In this document: positions 40,075 through 50,835 of the stretch, piece by piece
Layout: the number at the start of each line of letters is the position of its first letter
How positions within the stretch are numbered: the first letter of the stretch is position 1
NCBI GenBank assembly: GCA_030248065.1
Contig: JASAMV010004882.1
Span: 124,001 to 188,000, forward strand
Direction: 5' to 3'
Source of the DNA: Rhynchonema sp. JSB1_4
Lineage: Eukaryota > Nematoda > Chromadorea > Monhysterida > Xyalidae
Length of the DNA: 64,000 nucleotides
Notes under the pieces: model-generated
Seen by the model: only the letters and a program-made list of their open reading frames with translations
Database searches by the model: none
Told to the model about the DNA's origin: nothing
Made by a program: the position numbers and the translations under genes

Positions 40075-41746
40075 CAAATCTCCGGCGCGACCGTCTTTTT
40101 TCCTTATTTTGCCAAAAAATCGCGCGCTCCGCGCGCAAGCCCGCCGATAATACCTATTTTTAGGCAATTTTCGGCGAAAATTTTGAAAAAACGCTATTTT
40201 TACCTCATTTTTTGGCCAAAATTGTATCACAACAACGGTTTTTTCGCCTTTTTGGGTGACCAAAATCATACCTCTCGCGCTTCCGGTCCCAACCCCGCAT
40301 CGCGCATCATACTTACCTCTCACACACTGGTGTAGCTGGGGGGGGGAGTGGGGGGTCCCCCCTAGGTACAGTAGGTACAGGTAGGTTGCCGCCCCTCACC
40401 TGGTACAGTAGGTAGGTTGCCGCCAGTGCTGTGGCTGGGGGGGGGGCCACTGGTACCCTACCCGCCCCGGCCTGGTACGCTACCCCCTACCCGCCCCGCT
40501 CTTGTACCCTACCCCCCTACCCGCCCCGCCCTGGTACCCTACCCGCCCCGATTTTTACCTCCAAAATGCCCATTTTTCGGTCAAAAATGCCCAAATTTCG
40601 ACCGAAAACCCTAAAAAGTGCAAAAAATTTCGCGCTGCGCGCGATATATGTACTTTTTAGTACATAAAAACAGGCACGCGAAAAAACTTGTGTTGTACCC
40701 TACCCGCCCCGAAAAATCTTCCCCCCCTCCCCCCAAACCGGATTTCCCCCCCCCCAAAATCCCAGGTACACTACCCCCCTACCCGCCCCGATTTTTTCCA
40801 CCTATGTACCCTAGCCGCCCCGCAAAAGTAGCCACAGCACTGGTTGCCGCCCCACCTAACTTTTCACCCAAAACATTCATCTTTGGCTTAAAATTGCATA
40901 AAATTAGCATATTTGTCTGCAAATAGGCGAAAAATCGCGTAGTGTTTTAGGCCACATTTTCTTCAGTATTTAGACATAAAAAATTTCAGTTTCCAGATGA
41001 CCCCCCCAAGTGGTACGACTCCCCCCCTAGCTCGGCTGGTGCAGTAGGTAGGTTGCCGCCCCGCCTGGGTAGCTACACCACTGCTCTCACATATGGGTCT
41101 GCAGTGGTGTAGCTACCCAGGCGGGGCGGCAACCTACTGTACCACCCAAAATGCGGGGCGGCAACCTGCCGCCCATGGATTTTTTTTAACCAAAGTTAGT
41201 AGCGTTTTAGCTAGTATATTGTTTGAAAAGCTACTAAATTTTAAAAGTTAGTAGCCTTAAAGCTTTTGGATTTTATATTTTGGCAAAAAAAGCTAGTAAA
41301 TTGGCTTTTCAACGGCAAAAAAGCTACAAAATTTTTGATTTTATTAGCTTCTTGCTACTAGCCCATTTTGAAAAAATAAACCCTGCTACCTACTGTACCA
41401 GCCGAGCTAGGGGGGGTCGTACCACTTGGGGGGGGGTCATCTGGAAACCGAAATTTTTTATGTCTAAAATACTGAAGAAAATGTGGCCTAAAACACTAAT
41501 TTCGCGCGCCGCGCGCGATTTTTCGCCTATTTACAGACAAATATGCTAATTTTATGCAATTTTAAGCCAAAAATGAATGTTTTGGGTGAAAAGTTAAGTG
41601 GGGCGGCTTTGCGGCAACCTACCCACTGTACCAGGGGAGGGGCGGCAACCTACCTACTGTACCAGGCGAGGGGCGGCAACCTACCTACTGTACCTTGGGG
41701 GGGACCCCCCCCCACAGCCACACCATTGTGGGTCTGCCACTACACT
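40075..41746. mobile_element. Reversed TAGTGGCAGGCC MITE split by two nested insertions
   Basis: The host (GGCCAAAATTG..., CTTACCTCTCACA ... CCACTACACTAG) is split by a reversed CAGTGGTGTAGC element at 40325-41083 (CTCTCACA at 40317-40324 and 41084-41091) and a forward one at 41102-41728 (TGGGTCTG at 41094-41101 and 41729-41736). The first contains another hAT-like element, 40424-40842 (CAGTGCTGTGGCTGG ... AGCCACAGCACTG, flanked by GTTGCCGC). The second contains a 212-bp element, 41174-41385 (CATGGATTTTTTTT ... AATAAACCCTG). Confidence 0.85.
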
Positions 41747-41759
41747 AGTCACTGTGATC

Positions 41760-42385
41760 AGCAGATGTCGCAATAGGGCCGGGTTTGGTCGGCCCGGCCC
41801 GATCCCCAAAATCTCCGGCCCGGCCCGAGCGAAGTGGTCAAGCCCAAGCTCGGCCCGGCCCAGTGTAGTTCCTGGTGGGGAGGGGGCCCCCTCGGGTTCG
41901 TCTGTTCCCCCTCCATGGTACGCCTGCCCCACTGTTCCCCCTCCGGGTACGTCTGCTCCCCCAATTTTTACCTAAAATAGGCAAATTTTGGCCTAAACTA
42001 GGCATTTTTAGGCATAGAGTGATTTTTAGGTCAGTGTCGTCAAAAATCGCCAAAATACCTTTTTTATTGAGATTTTTTTTCCTAAAAGGGGCAAAAATGA
42101 GCCAAATTTTCGACCTCAAAAAATGACTTCTCCAAATTTGGGTCCTCCTCCCCTTCCGGGTCCCTCCCCCCTTCCCCCCAGGTGGGTACGTCTGTTGTTC
42201 CCCCTCCGAAAAAAAGGGGGTACAGCCTGTTCCCCCTCCGGACCAGGAACTACACTGGCCCGGCCCGAATTTTTCGGTCAGGTTCTTACTACCTGATTTT
42301 TGTCATAATTTTTGCGATTTTCCTGAACCTATTTTTTTCGTGGAAAAATGATTGCTTTCAATGAAAAGTTGTTAGATAGACACAG
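41760..42385. mobile_element. GGCCCG-array element interrupted by a hAT-like MITE
   Basis: CAGATGTCGCAATAGGGCC starts a degraded relative of the 2429-3184 element. A MITE at 41861-42257 (CAGTGTAGTTCCTGG ... CCAGGAACTACACTG) is inserted within its hexamer array and flanked by GCCCGGCC on both sides (41853-41860 and 42258-42265). Confidence 0.85.
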
Positions 42386-42387
42386 TG

Positions 42388-42890
42388 TACCGTAAAAACC
42401 TAAATACAGCCCCCCGGAATAGAGCCCCCCGTAATACAGCCCCCCCCCCCAAAAAAGGGGTCAGTGAATTAATAGAGCCCCCCGGGCCCGGAAGAGCCCC
42501 CCCCCCCAGTGTAGTTCCTGGGGGGGAGGGGGGTCCCCCCTCGGGTACACTATCTCCCCCTCAGGTGGTACACTATCCCCCAATCTCCCCCTCAGGGTAC
42601 ACTATCTCCCCCAATTTTTGCCTAAAAGAGGCATTTTTAGTCCTACAATGGGCATTTTGTACCAAAAATGTGTGATTTTTAATGTTCTCAAAAGTCGCCA
42701 AAATGCCCTTTTTATGAAGAATTTTTTCCAAAAAGGGGCAAAAATAGGTCAAATTTTCTACCTCAAAAAGTGACTTTTTCCCGAATTTGGGTCTTCCCCC
42801 CCCCCCTTCGCCCCTCGGGGGTACACTATCTCCCCCTCCGAAAAAAACGGAGGGTCCGCTATCTCCCCCTCCGGACCAGGAACTACACTG
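42388..42890. mobile_element. TACAGCCCC repeat end followed by a CAGTGTAGTTCC hAT-like MITE
   Basis: ACCGTAAAAACCTAAATACA plus poly-C segments (42388-42506) is one end of the TA-flanked family. It is joined to a complete MITE at 42507-42890 (CAGTGTAGTTCCTGG ... CCAGGAACTACACTG). Confidence 0.75.
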
Positions 42891-42982
42891 CCCCCCCTAA
42901 GTAACATCCCCCATACAGTAGTGTATTAAGTCTTGATAGTGATGTACAGGTACATTTATGCACGTCTGTTGTTCGTTCAGAG

Positions 42983-44335
42983 CAGTGCTGTGGCTGGGGG
43001 GGTCCCCAGGTCCCCCCCCACTGTAGGGGCTGAGGGGGATGGGGGGGATTCCCCCCCCCTAAGGGGTATCTATCTCGAGTCAACCCTTAGGGGGGATGGG
43101 GGGGAAAGGGTATCTATCTCGAGCCGACCCCATAGGGTATCTCGAGCAGTGTAGTGGCAGGCCCATGTGTGGGAGGTAAGTATGATGCGGGGTTGGGACC
43201 GGAAGCGTGAGAGGTATGATTTTGGTCACCCAAAAAGGCGAAAAAACACCGTTTTTGTGATACAATTTTGGCCAAAAAATGAGGTAAAAATAGTACTTTT
43301 TCCAAATTTTCGCCGAAAATCGCCTAAAAATAGGTATTATGTGTGGGTTTGCGCGCCGAGCGCGCGATTTTTGGGAAAATAAGGTCGAAAAACACCGATT
43401 TTTGCCTTAAAAAGGTATAAAATTGCTTCTTGTGAGAGGTAGGATTTGGAGTTGTGAGAGGTAAGTACCCCAACCCCCCCTCGGGTTTTGTGGTAGGTAA
43501 GTACTGAGAGGGGGGTAACCCCCCAACCCAGGGTTTATTTTTTCAAAATGGGCTAGTAGCAAGAAGCTAATAAAATCAAAAATTTTGTAGCTTTTTTTGC
43601 CGTTGAAAAGCCAATTTACTAGCTTTTTTTGCCAAAATATAAAATTTAATAGCTTTTAGGCTACTAAATTTGAAAATTTAGTAGCTTTTCAAAAAATTTA
43701 GTAGCTAAAAAGCTACTAAATTTGGTTAAAAAAAATCCATGCCCCAACCCCCCCCCCAGCCACTACTATGATCTCGAGTAAGTAGATTTATGCTTTTCAA
43801 AGACAAAAATAGGTGTTTTTCGACCTCGGAACCCCTAAAAATCGCGCGCTCCGCGCGCAGACACCCAAAAATAGTCATTTTAGGCCAATTTTCGGCAAAA
43901 ATGTCAAAAAGTACCCATTTTTAGGCCAATTTTGCAGTAAAATTGCATGCAAAAAACGGCCTTTTTTCGCCTTTTGACGGACCATAGTGGTATCTTGGGT
44001 AGCCTCTGGGGGGTATCTCGAGTAAGTCCGAAACCTTCCCCCCCCCTAGGGTATCTTGGGTCGATTGGCCTGCCACCACACTGCCCCCCCAATGGTACCC
44101 TACCCGCCCCGGCCTGGTACGCTACCCCCTACCCGCCCCGCCCTGGTACCCTACCCGCCCTGATTTTTACCCCAAAAATGCCCATTTTTCGGTCAAAAAT
44201 GCCCAAATTTCGACCGAAAACCCTATAAAGTGCAAAAAATCCCGCGCTGCGCGCGATATATGTACTTTTTAGTACATTAAAACAGGCACGCGAAAAAACT
44301 TGTGTTGCACCCTACCCGCCCCGAAAAATCTTACG
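42983..44335. mobile_element. Four-level nest of hAT-like MITEs
   Basis: The outermost element starts CAGTGCTGTGGCTGG (42983) and resumes at 44084 (GGTACCCTACCCGCCCC), with its far end truncated. Inside it is a reversed CAGTGTGGTGG element (43019-44083). Inside that is a TAGTGGCAGGCC element (43147-43770) flanked by ATCTCGAG (43139-43146 and 43771-43778). Inside that is a 213-bp CAGGGTTTATTTTTT element (43529-43741) flanked by CCCCAACC (43521-43528 and 43742-43749). Confidence 0.88.
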
Positions 44336-44593
44336 GGGCTAGGTACTTACGGCCTCTTTAGGTTTTTACGGTAGTTCCAGTGGTCGAAAATTTGACCCAT
44401 TTTTTATTTTATCCTTGGAAGAAATCTCAGTAATTCAAATCCTCGTTCTAAACCAGTTGAAATGATTTTGTTTGTGATTTTTTTCCGAAAAATACAAAGA
44501 ACCAATTCTTCGACAACTATAATACATTAATACAGAGTATAAAATAACTTTTGTTCCAGTTTTTACCGTCATCAACGAATCTCTTAAGACAAA

Positions 44594-47466
44594 ATGGAAG
44601 GCGACAGCGGTCCAGGCTACGTCGGAATTAAGTTCTGCCCTGAATGGTTTGTTTTGGTGTTTTTTTAGTTTCATTTTTTGGGATTGTTTTCCAGCCGATC
44701 GTGGTTTTGCTTTCTTTCTCCTTAGTGCTGACTGGGTCCGAATTTCGGAAGGGGAATAAAAAGTCACTTGTTTTTGTCTTATCGCGCATTTTTTCAAAAA
44801 GTATGTGTTTAAGATCTTTTTCGAAAAAAATGCCTTTACCAAATAATTACTTTTTGCTATCGAAAACTAGAACATATCAACGAAAACAGCCAATGCGTCA
44901 AATAGTCAGATACATATGATACTAATCGACCGACTCTGCCGTATTTGCCCAAAAACACATTTTTGAAGACCTTGTAAGCAGTGGTGTCGTTGGGGGGGGG
45001 GGGGAAGGGGGGGGGGTTCCCCCCCCCCTAGTATCCGGTATCCGGTATCTTGATTTTTTCACCCAGGGGTATCCGGTATCCTGACTTTTTGTCCACGGGT
45101 ATCCTACTCTAAAATTTTTCAGAAAACCGAAAAAATCGTCCATATATACCACCCAAATGCTCAAAATCGCTTGCTGGCGTTACCCCCAAAATGACCATTT
45201 TTGCGCTTTCAACACCGATTTTGCTCGATTTTCCTCTAAAAAAATTGACCTTTTTTGAACAACCCCCCCTGGGTATCCGAGATTTTTTATTTTAGAGAGC
45301 AACCCCCCCTGGTATCCGAGATTTTTCATTTTGGGTATCCGGTATCCGAAAATTTTGGATTTTGGGTATCCGGTATCCTGACTTTTTGATTTCCCAACGA
45401 CACCACTGCTTGTAAGCTTAAAAACGATGTGAGAACGGTCTAAATGCAAACGGTTTCCTGCAGAATTTGCGCCCCAAACACCGTATAATTTTTCAACCGG
45501 ACGAAAAATGTTCTTTCTCAACGAAAAACAAAAAAACACAGTTTTTTTATCGCGATTGTTTCAGCAACAACATGTTGTACCCGAAAGAAGACAAGACGGA
45601 GCGAGTGCTGATGTATTCGTGTCGCAACTGCGATCACAAACAGCCGGCCGACAATCCATGCATCTACGTCAATAAAATCATGCACGAAGTCGAGTGAGTT
45701 TGATTGTGGCAGTTGTGTATGTAATTCAGTTTTCCGGTCACGGGCTTTTCTGCAGAATCGTGTGTTGTTTTGCAATTTTGATGATGTTTTACTTCAATGC
45801 AATTGCACAAATCCTGTCCAACAATACACCGCAGAAGCGCAATGTTTTTTTTTCCAGAAAGTCCCCAAGAAACGTCTTGCTATTATAAATAATGGCTGAG
45901 AGAAATGCTGAAGGGAACAGAAAGCGAACCATCCTTTGGAATTTGTATTTTCAGCCGTTTCACTCTTGCCGTGCCAAGTTCATTTCACATTAACAGTTGC
46001 ACAAAACGTTTTGTATGTTTCCCAAACATTAAAGGGTTGACCAGTCGCCCAGGGATTGGGCGTGGGCCATGTGGTGTGGGCCAACACCGACACCCGACTC
46101 TTTTTTGTAAGGTACCGACACCTAAAAAGCACTCCGACAAATAAAAATTTTCCCGGAGCCAACTTCGACTGTTTTTTACTCGTAAATTTGCAATCTTTGC
46201 GCAAAGTTCATGTTTTTAGCGTATTATATGTTGCGATATCAGTGTTGGCTTTGGGTAATTTGGCATGAAAGCCACGCACGTTTGCCCAAACTTTCATGCC
46301 TTTCGCGTGGATGAATAAAGACATCAATTTTTTCACAGCAGTTGTGTGCTAATATTTAGGGGTTGTGATAAATGGCCAAAACTGTAAATGTCGCACCTGC
46401 AGCAGACTTTCTAATTGTTCCAAAACATTTTCCAGCGAACTGGACACTTGTAAATTACAATCATTGACTGAAATTTTGCATTGGCCGCGTTTTCTTAATA
46501 ATGACGCCAAAAAGTAAAATTGATTGAATAAGCTTCAATTGACAACAAAAATTTGCTGTTTTTTTAACCCGATGGTTCAAATATCGCCGATACCGTGATC
46601 CGACACCGGCCTTTTCCTGCACCGACACCGATCGTCATCTACCAATTTGACAGTTGAATCCAATCCAAAAAAAGTCATCCAATCACCTAAACTCATTCAC
46701 AAATTGCAGTGAACTGACGCAAATAGTCGCCGATGTGATTCACGATCCGACACTGCCGCGAACCGAAGACCATCCGTGCGCCAAATGCGGTCATCGAGAG
46801 GCCGTGTTCTTTCAGGCACAAAGTAGACGTGCTGAGGTGATCCCCTTTTTAGTTTTTATTGGTCATTTTGTGGGTTCCGACCTAACCTGAGACATGTGTG
46901 AAGCAAAGTTCAACCAACCTAACGTTCCGAGGCCGATGATGGGTATGATGATAAAATCGGTTACAAAGGATCGAGGGGTGGAAATTATTATTATCACGAA
47001 GCAGATTATAATGTATAGTCCACCCACGAACTCATGAGACGACTTATTTTGAAGTTGACTTGAACGGATCCAATAATGTTCCGGTTCCACTTATTTCGGA
47101 AATGAAAGAAAGAGAAACGCATGTATTTTTTTAAAAACACGCTCTCCACCTCGGTGCGTAAATTCCCTTCTGACTCCCAAAACATTTATGTGTTGAACGA
47201 CGTTGCTGTTCGCGTAAGCACGCAACAAATTGAGGTCAGCCAGCTGGAACTTGTCATCATGTCTCTCGGCCCAATCTCTTTCTTTTGTTTACAAAAACCC
47301 GCGTAACCGGCGCATTTTTGAATCTGGCCAAGCAAGCTTTAAAAAAAGTCGTCTCTTGAGTACGTGGGTGGACTATACGTTTTCTCAACAAGTGATATTT
47401 CAGGAAGAGATGCGATTGTACTACGTGTGCGCCAACACTCAATGTCAGCATAAATGGACTGAGTGA
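44594..47466 (+). CDS. rpb-9: RNA polymerase II subunit RPB9
   Basis: Four exons (44594-44646, 45565-45693, 46710-46836 and 47404-47466) join in phase to 123 residues, the usual RPB9 length. The N-terminal zinc ribbon uses FCPEC (cysteine codon split by intron 1) and CRNC. The linker [20 protein letters not shown] leads to [12 protein letters not shown]. The C-terminal TFIIS-like zinc ribbon uses CAKC and C(x4)C in YYVCANTQC, ending HKWTE. RPB9 sits at the jaw of polymerase II and takes part in start-site choice, elongation and transcript-error control. Intron 1 holds a complete hAT-like MITE and intron 3 a TA-type MITE; the introns are otherwise repeat-derived. Confidence 0.96.
44979..45408. 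mobile_element. hAT-like MITE in RPB9 intron 1
   Basis: CAGTGGTGTCGTTGGG and CCCAACGACACCACTG form a 16-bp perfect inverted repeat, with CTTGTAAG at 44971-44978 and 45409-45416. The interior repeats GTATCCGGTATCC. It is the cleanest hAT signature in the window. Confidence 0.95.
46595..46632. repeat. CCGACAC hexamer relics in RPB9 intron 2
   Basis: CCGACACCGGCC and CACCGACACCGATCG, plus CCAACACCGACACCCGAC at about 46080-46135, are relatives of the CGACAC array in the element at 10526-11850, with ends no longer recognisable. Confidence 0.5.
47013..47378. mobile_element. TIR MITE, GTATAGTCCA family, in RPB9 intron 3
   Basis: GTATAGTCCACCCACGAACT and its reversed partner (TACGTGGGTGGACTATAC) bound an element closely related to 25366-25730. 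It ends 25 bp before exon 4. Confidence 0.85.
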
Positions 47467-49540
47467 TTCACGTCGTTGTGTTTTATGTCTTGGATAAAAA
47501 TTGTGCGAATTTCTGGTGCTCAAAAGCAAATTTCTATCAAAACTGCTCATTTGAAAGCATACCCAGCACCTGAACATCGCGCTCCTGTTGTCCAGCCATA
47601 ACGGGTAACTTCCATTTCATTACTATACACAATGTGTATACTGTATCTTTCTTCATTATTTGTTATGCGTTCGTTTTCTTGTTTGTTGCCATTGCGACGA
47701 GGCAAGCCGATCCACAAGTGCATGAAACCCTGATAATAGAGTGGAGATAAACCGAGGACTGGCATGCTGTTCGTTGCCATGAAACGACGAGAAAAAAAAT
47801 GAAATGTTGTTGTCACGTGAGAATTGGAAAAACAGACTCGCTCGCAGAAAAAAGCCATTATCCATGACAACATAATCCCAACTGCGCGGTGCGCACTCTG
47901 ATCACTGTGTGTAATGTAGTTTTTCAGTACAGTTTGGAGTGTCACTTGTGCGAGTCAATGCATTCAGGTGCGCGTGCAAACCTTGCAGGGTACCACTAAT
48001 GCTATCACTTTCCATTGACACTTGGAAAACCAATCTTTTTACGTCGTGATTATTATCTAATCTGGTGCTGTGACAACAGCCTGACAATTCTGTCTTCAAA
48101 CCCATCATCTGTCTTGTGTCCATATTGAGGTATTGAATACACGTGTATGCCTCCCGCCACATGCATCGTTGCTTGCCTGTCCGTTTTATAGATTTTCGCC
48201 GACATGCAGCCCCATGCAGTTAGCCGTTGGTAACCAAGCGCGCTCAGCTATTACATACACGTAACCAGCTGCCCCCTCATTGGTATGGCATACACAGTAC
48301 ATCCCACATGGCTAGCTAAGGCTCTCAATGCGCGTACGCGCAGTACAGCCTGCATACAACCAGAATGCTAAAGCATATAGTCAGCTAGGCTCACACTCAA
48401 AAGTATCGGTACCTCAACAGTCTTGGGTACTGCGCATACGTTATATTATGAGCCATAGTGAACTTGCGGTACCCTTCGCCTGAAGACAGCGTGGTCTCGT
48501 TGCCTCAAAGGCTTGCCTTGTTCTCGAAGTCAGTGTTCGGCGCTGCTCACTGCTTTCGAACGCGCATTACTTCGCGTTGGCTTTGTTGGTTAGTAACGCT
48601 TCGCCTGTCATAGTACGTACTATTTGTTGGAAAAAAACAGAAAACTGCCTTTCTACCATGTCTTACTTTGTTTTGTCGTTTTGTTTTTACATCGGTTGGC
48701 CAGTCGACTTTAGTAAATTTGAGCGACCTCTGGCAGGCCCATTGTCAATTGAAGTGAATTCGGATTTTTTTCTACGCGCATCATCAAACAACCTTTTTCG
48801 CTACAATAAATACGCTTGGCTTAATATTTGCCTTTTGAAATCGCGGTGCTAAGAAAACAGCTGGCCCTGTTGCTTTCGTATTCAGGAATTCGAAAATGGG
48901 TGTGAAGAGAGAGAATGGCATAAACCCATTAAATCCCGCTGTTTCCCAGCAGTCTACCAATGTGCGTGGGGTTTTGTACAAAAGTGCTGTCTTCGAAAAT
49001 TCATGTTAATGTTGTTTAGTTTTGAATGTTGTTTGGTTTTGAATCTCTGTGGCTTTGGCGATCAAGGCAAGGCACGGTCAGCAGGCCTGAGATTGTCGAA
49101 ATCAAAACCTGAAAGCTTAATGCTCAACTTCTAAATCGGCGCTTTGATGTTTCACAGCAGCATGAATTCATAATTCAGGCCTTTTTGTCAGCATTGAAGG
49201 CTGATCAGCAACGCTGAATAAACTGATGCAGTCAGTGGGGTGGTATGTTCTTCTTCATTGTGAGCAAGCGGGCGGTTTTATTTCGAAACAAGTTCGTTTT
49301 CTCAAGGCCCTTTTATTTATACGGAGAGCGTTATGTAAAATACATACACAGCATGTATTGTATGTACTGTACCTTGGCAGATGCGAAAGCACGTATTGTG
49401 GCGCAACAGTGCATAAACCGCTCTTTCATAGTGTAAGCCGTCATATAGCATGTACATACGCAAACCAAGCAGGAGCAAAAAAGTTTATTCAAATCTGACA
49501 AACTTATCGTGCCATGCCCAGCTAAAGGTATGGTTTCCAG
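47467..49540. other. Intergenic, no gene recognised
   Basis: Several 60-130-residue open frames occur on both strands, but none shows family motifs or consistent splice structure. Confidence 0.5.
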
Positions 49541-49957
49541 CACAGTCAACCTTCCACATAAGTGAACAGAACCGACCATTTTGTTCACAGAATACTCGCT
49601 GTGTAGAGCAGCGGTGAGGCGTCTAACCGTAATCTGACCAATGTCAATGGTGCCATGGACAGGGTGCAGTGAGTTGTTTGGTTACAATAATGGCTGCTCC
49701 GGTAATTTTACACCTTGTTTGACATTTTTCAGGCTGAAACTTGGTATAGCAACTACAGTCAATTTTTGGTCATAATCAGGCAAAATTCGTTCACGGTGTT
49801 GAGCACCTTTTCAATATTTAGACCCTGTTCGGAACGAAAAAAGCGTTCACTTGTTCACTATGTAGAGTTATTCCCCATGCGGAGGCTTGTTACACGTATA
49901 GATTCGAGGCTTATTTGTTCCCCACGTAGAGGTTCCCTATGTGGAGGTTGAACTGTA
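49541..49957. repeat. Tigger/pogo-like MITE
   Basis: CAGTCAACCTTCCACATAAG and its partner CCTATGTGGAGGTTGAACTG are imperfect inverted ends with TA after the right end. The internal sequence also carries CACGTAGAGGTTCCC-like sub-repeats. Form and ends fit the pogo branch of Tc1/mariner. Confidence 0.5.
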
Positions 49958-50835
49958 CAACCGTTTTCAAGCCGGAAGATGAACACGTGAATCATGTATG
50001 GGCCAATGATTCTTTTCTTGCGCACGCGGTCAAGCAAAGTGCAACTAAGCTGTGCACTAAATCTGATGTGATGAGCCTTTTTTATTCTTTTTTTACCATC
50101 CATATAGTCGAGTTTCATAGCTTTCGGAATTTTGAAATATATGAATAGTATTCAGAAATGAAAATGTGAATTATTTTGGGGCGTTTCTGACAAGTTACTG
50201 TAGGTCCACTGACCCAACGGCTTCAAGCAAGGACCAAGCCACTCTCGGCTGATCACCGACACTTTTGCCTCATTGTTGCAACAAAATAGACTCATATTGC
50301 TTGCTAACAATGTTTACATGTGTTTTATGTACATACCTATATATGATGGGTTTTTTGCCCGTTACATTTGCCAGCCAAGCCGGCAGTACTGTCAAAATGG
50401 TAAACATCACAGCTCAGCCGTTGTTGTGCTGCCAAAGCTACATGTATCATGTGTGTATCCGTTTGTGTCCGCAGACTGCGCGTTGTTGCTGCAGCTGCAC
50501 ATAAACCCATTATTTTGTTCCTTGGCGTAGTGCAATCTAAAACGCAAGCGCAGCACATGCTTTTTCGACATGTATACTTTTTCAGATCTTATTGGTTTTG
50601 ATGCAATGTTCAGCAATGGCACATCTACATATAGCTTGGTTTGCAGGTTTTTATTTGGTGTCAATGACTTCGCGAGCTTTTTTTTGTTTTTGCTCTGCAG
50701 TTAACAAATCTCTTCCTTGCAGAAAAATGAATCATCATTAACATGACGCATGCAAGCCAAACATAAGCCATATAGGCAGTGGCAGAGCGTGTCGAAATGG
50801 ACAATACGGTGTTATAGCGATAATTTCCGATCGAA
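49958..50835. other. Intergenic, no gene recognised
   Basis: This region lies upstream of the sugar transporter. It may hold a leader exon, since an acceptor-like TTTGCTCTGCAG is at 50689-50700, but no coding frame is supported. Confidence 0.4.
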
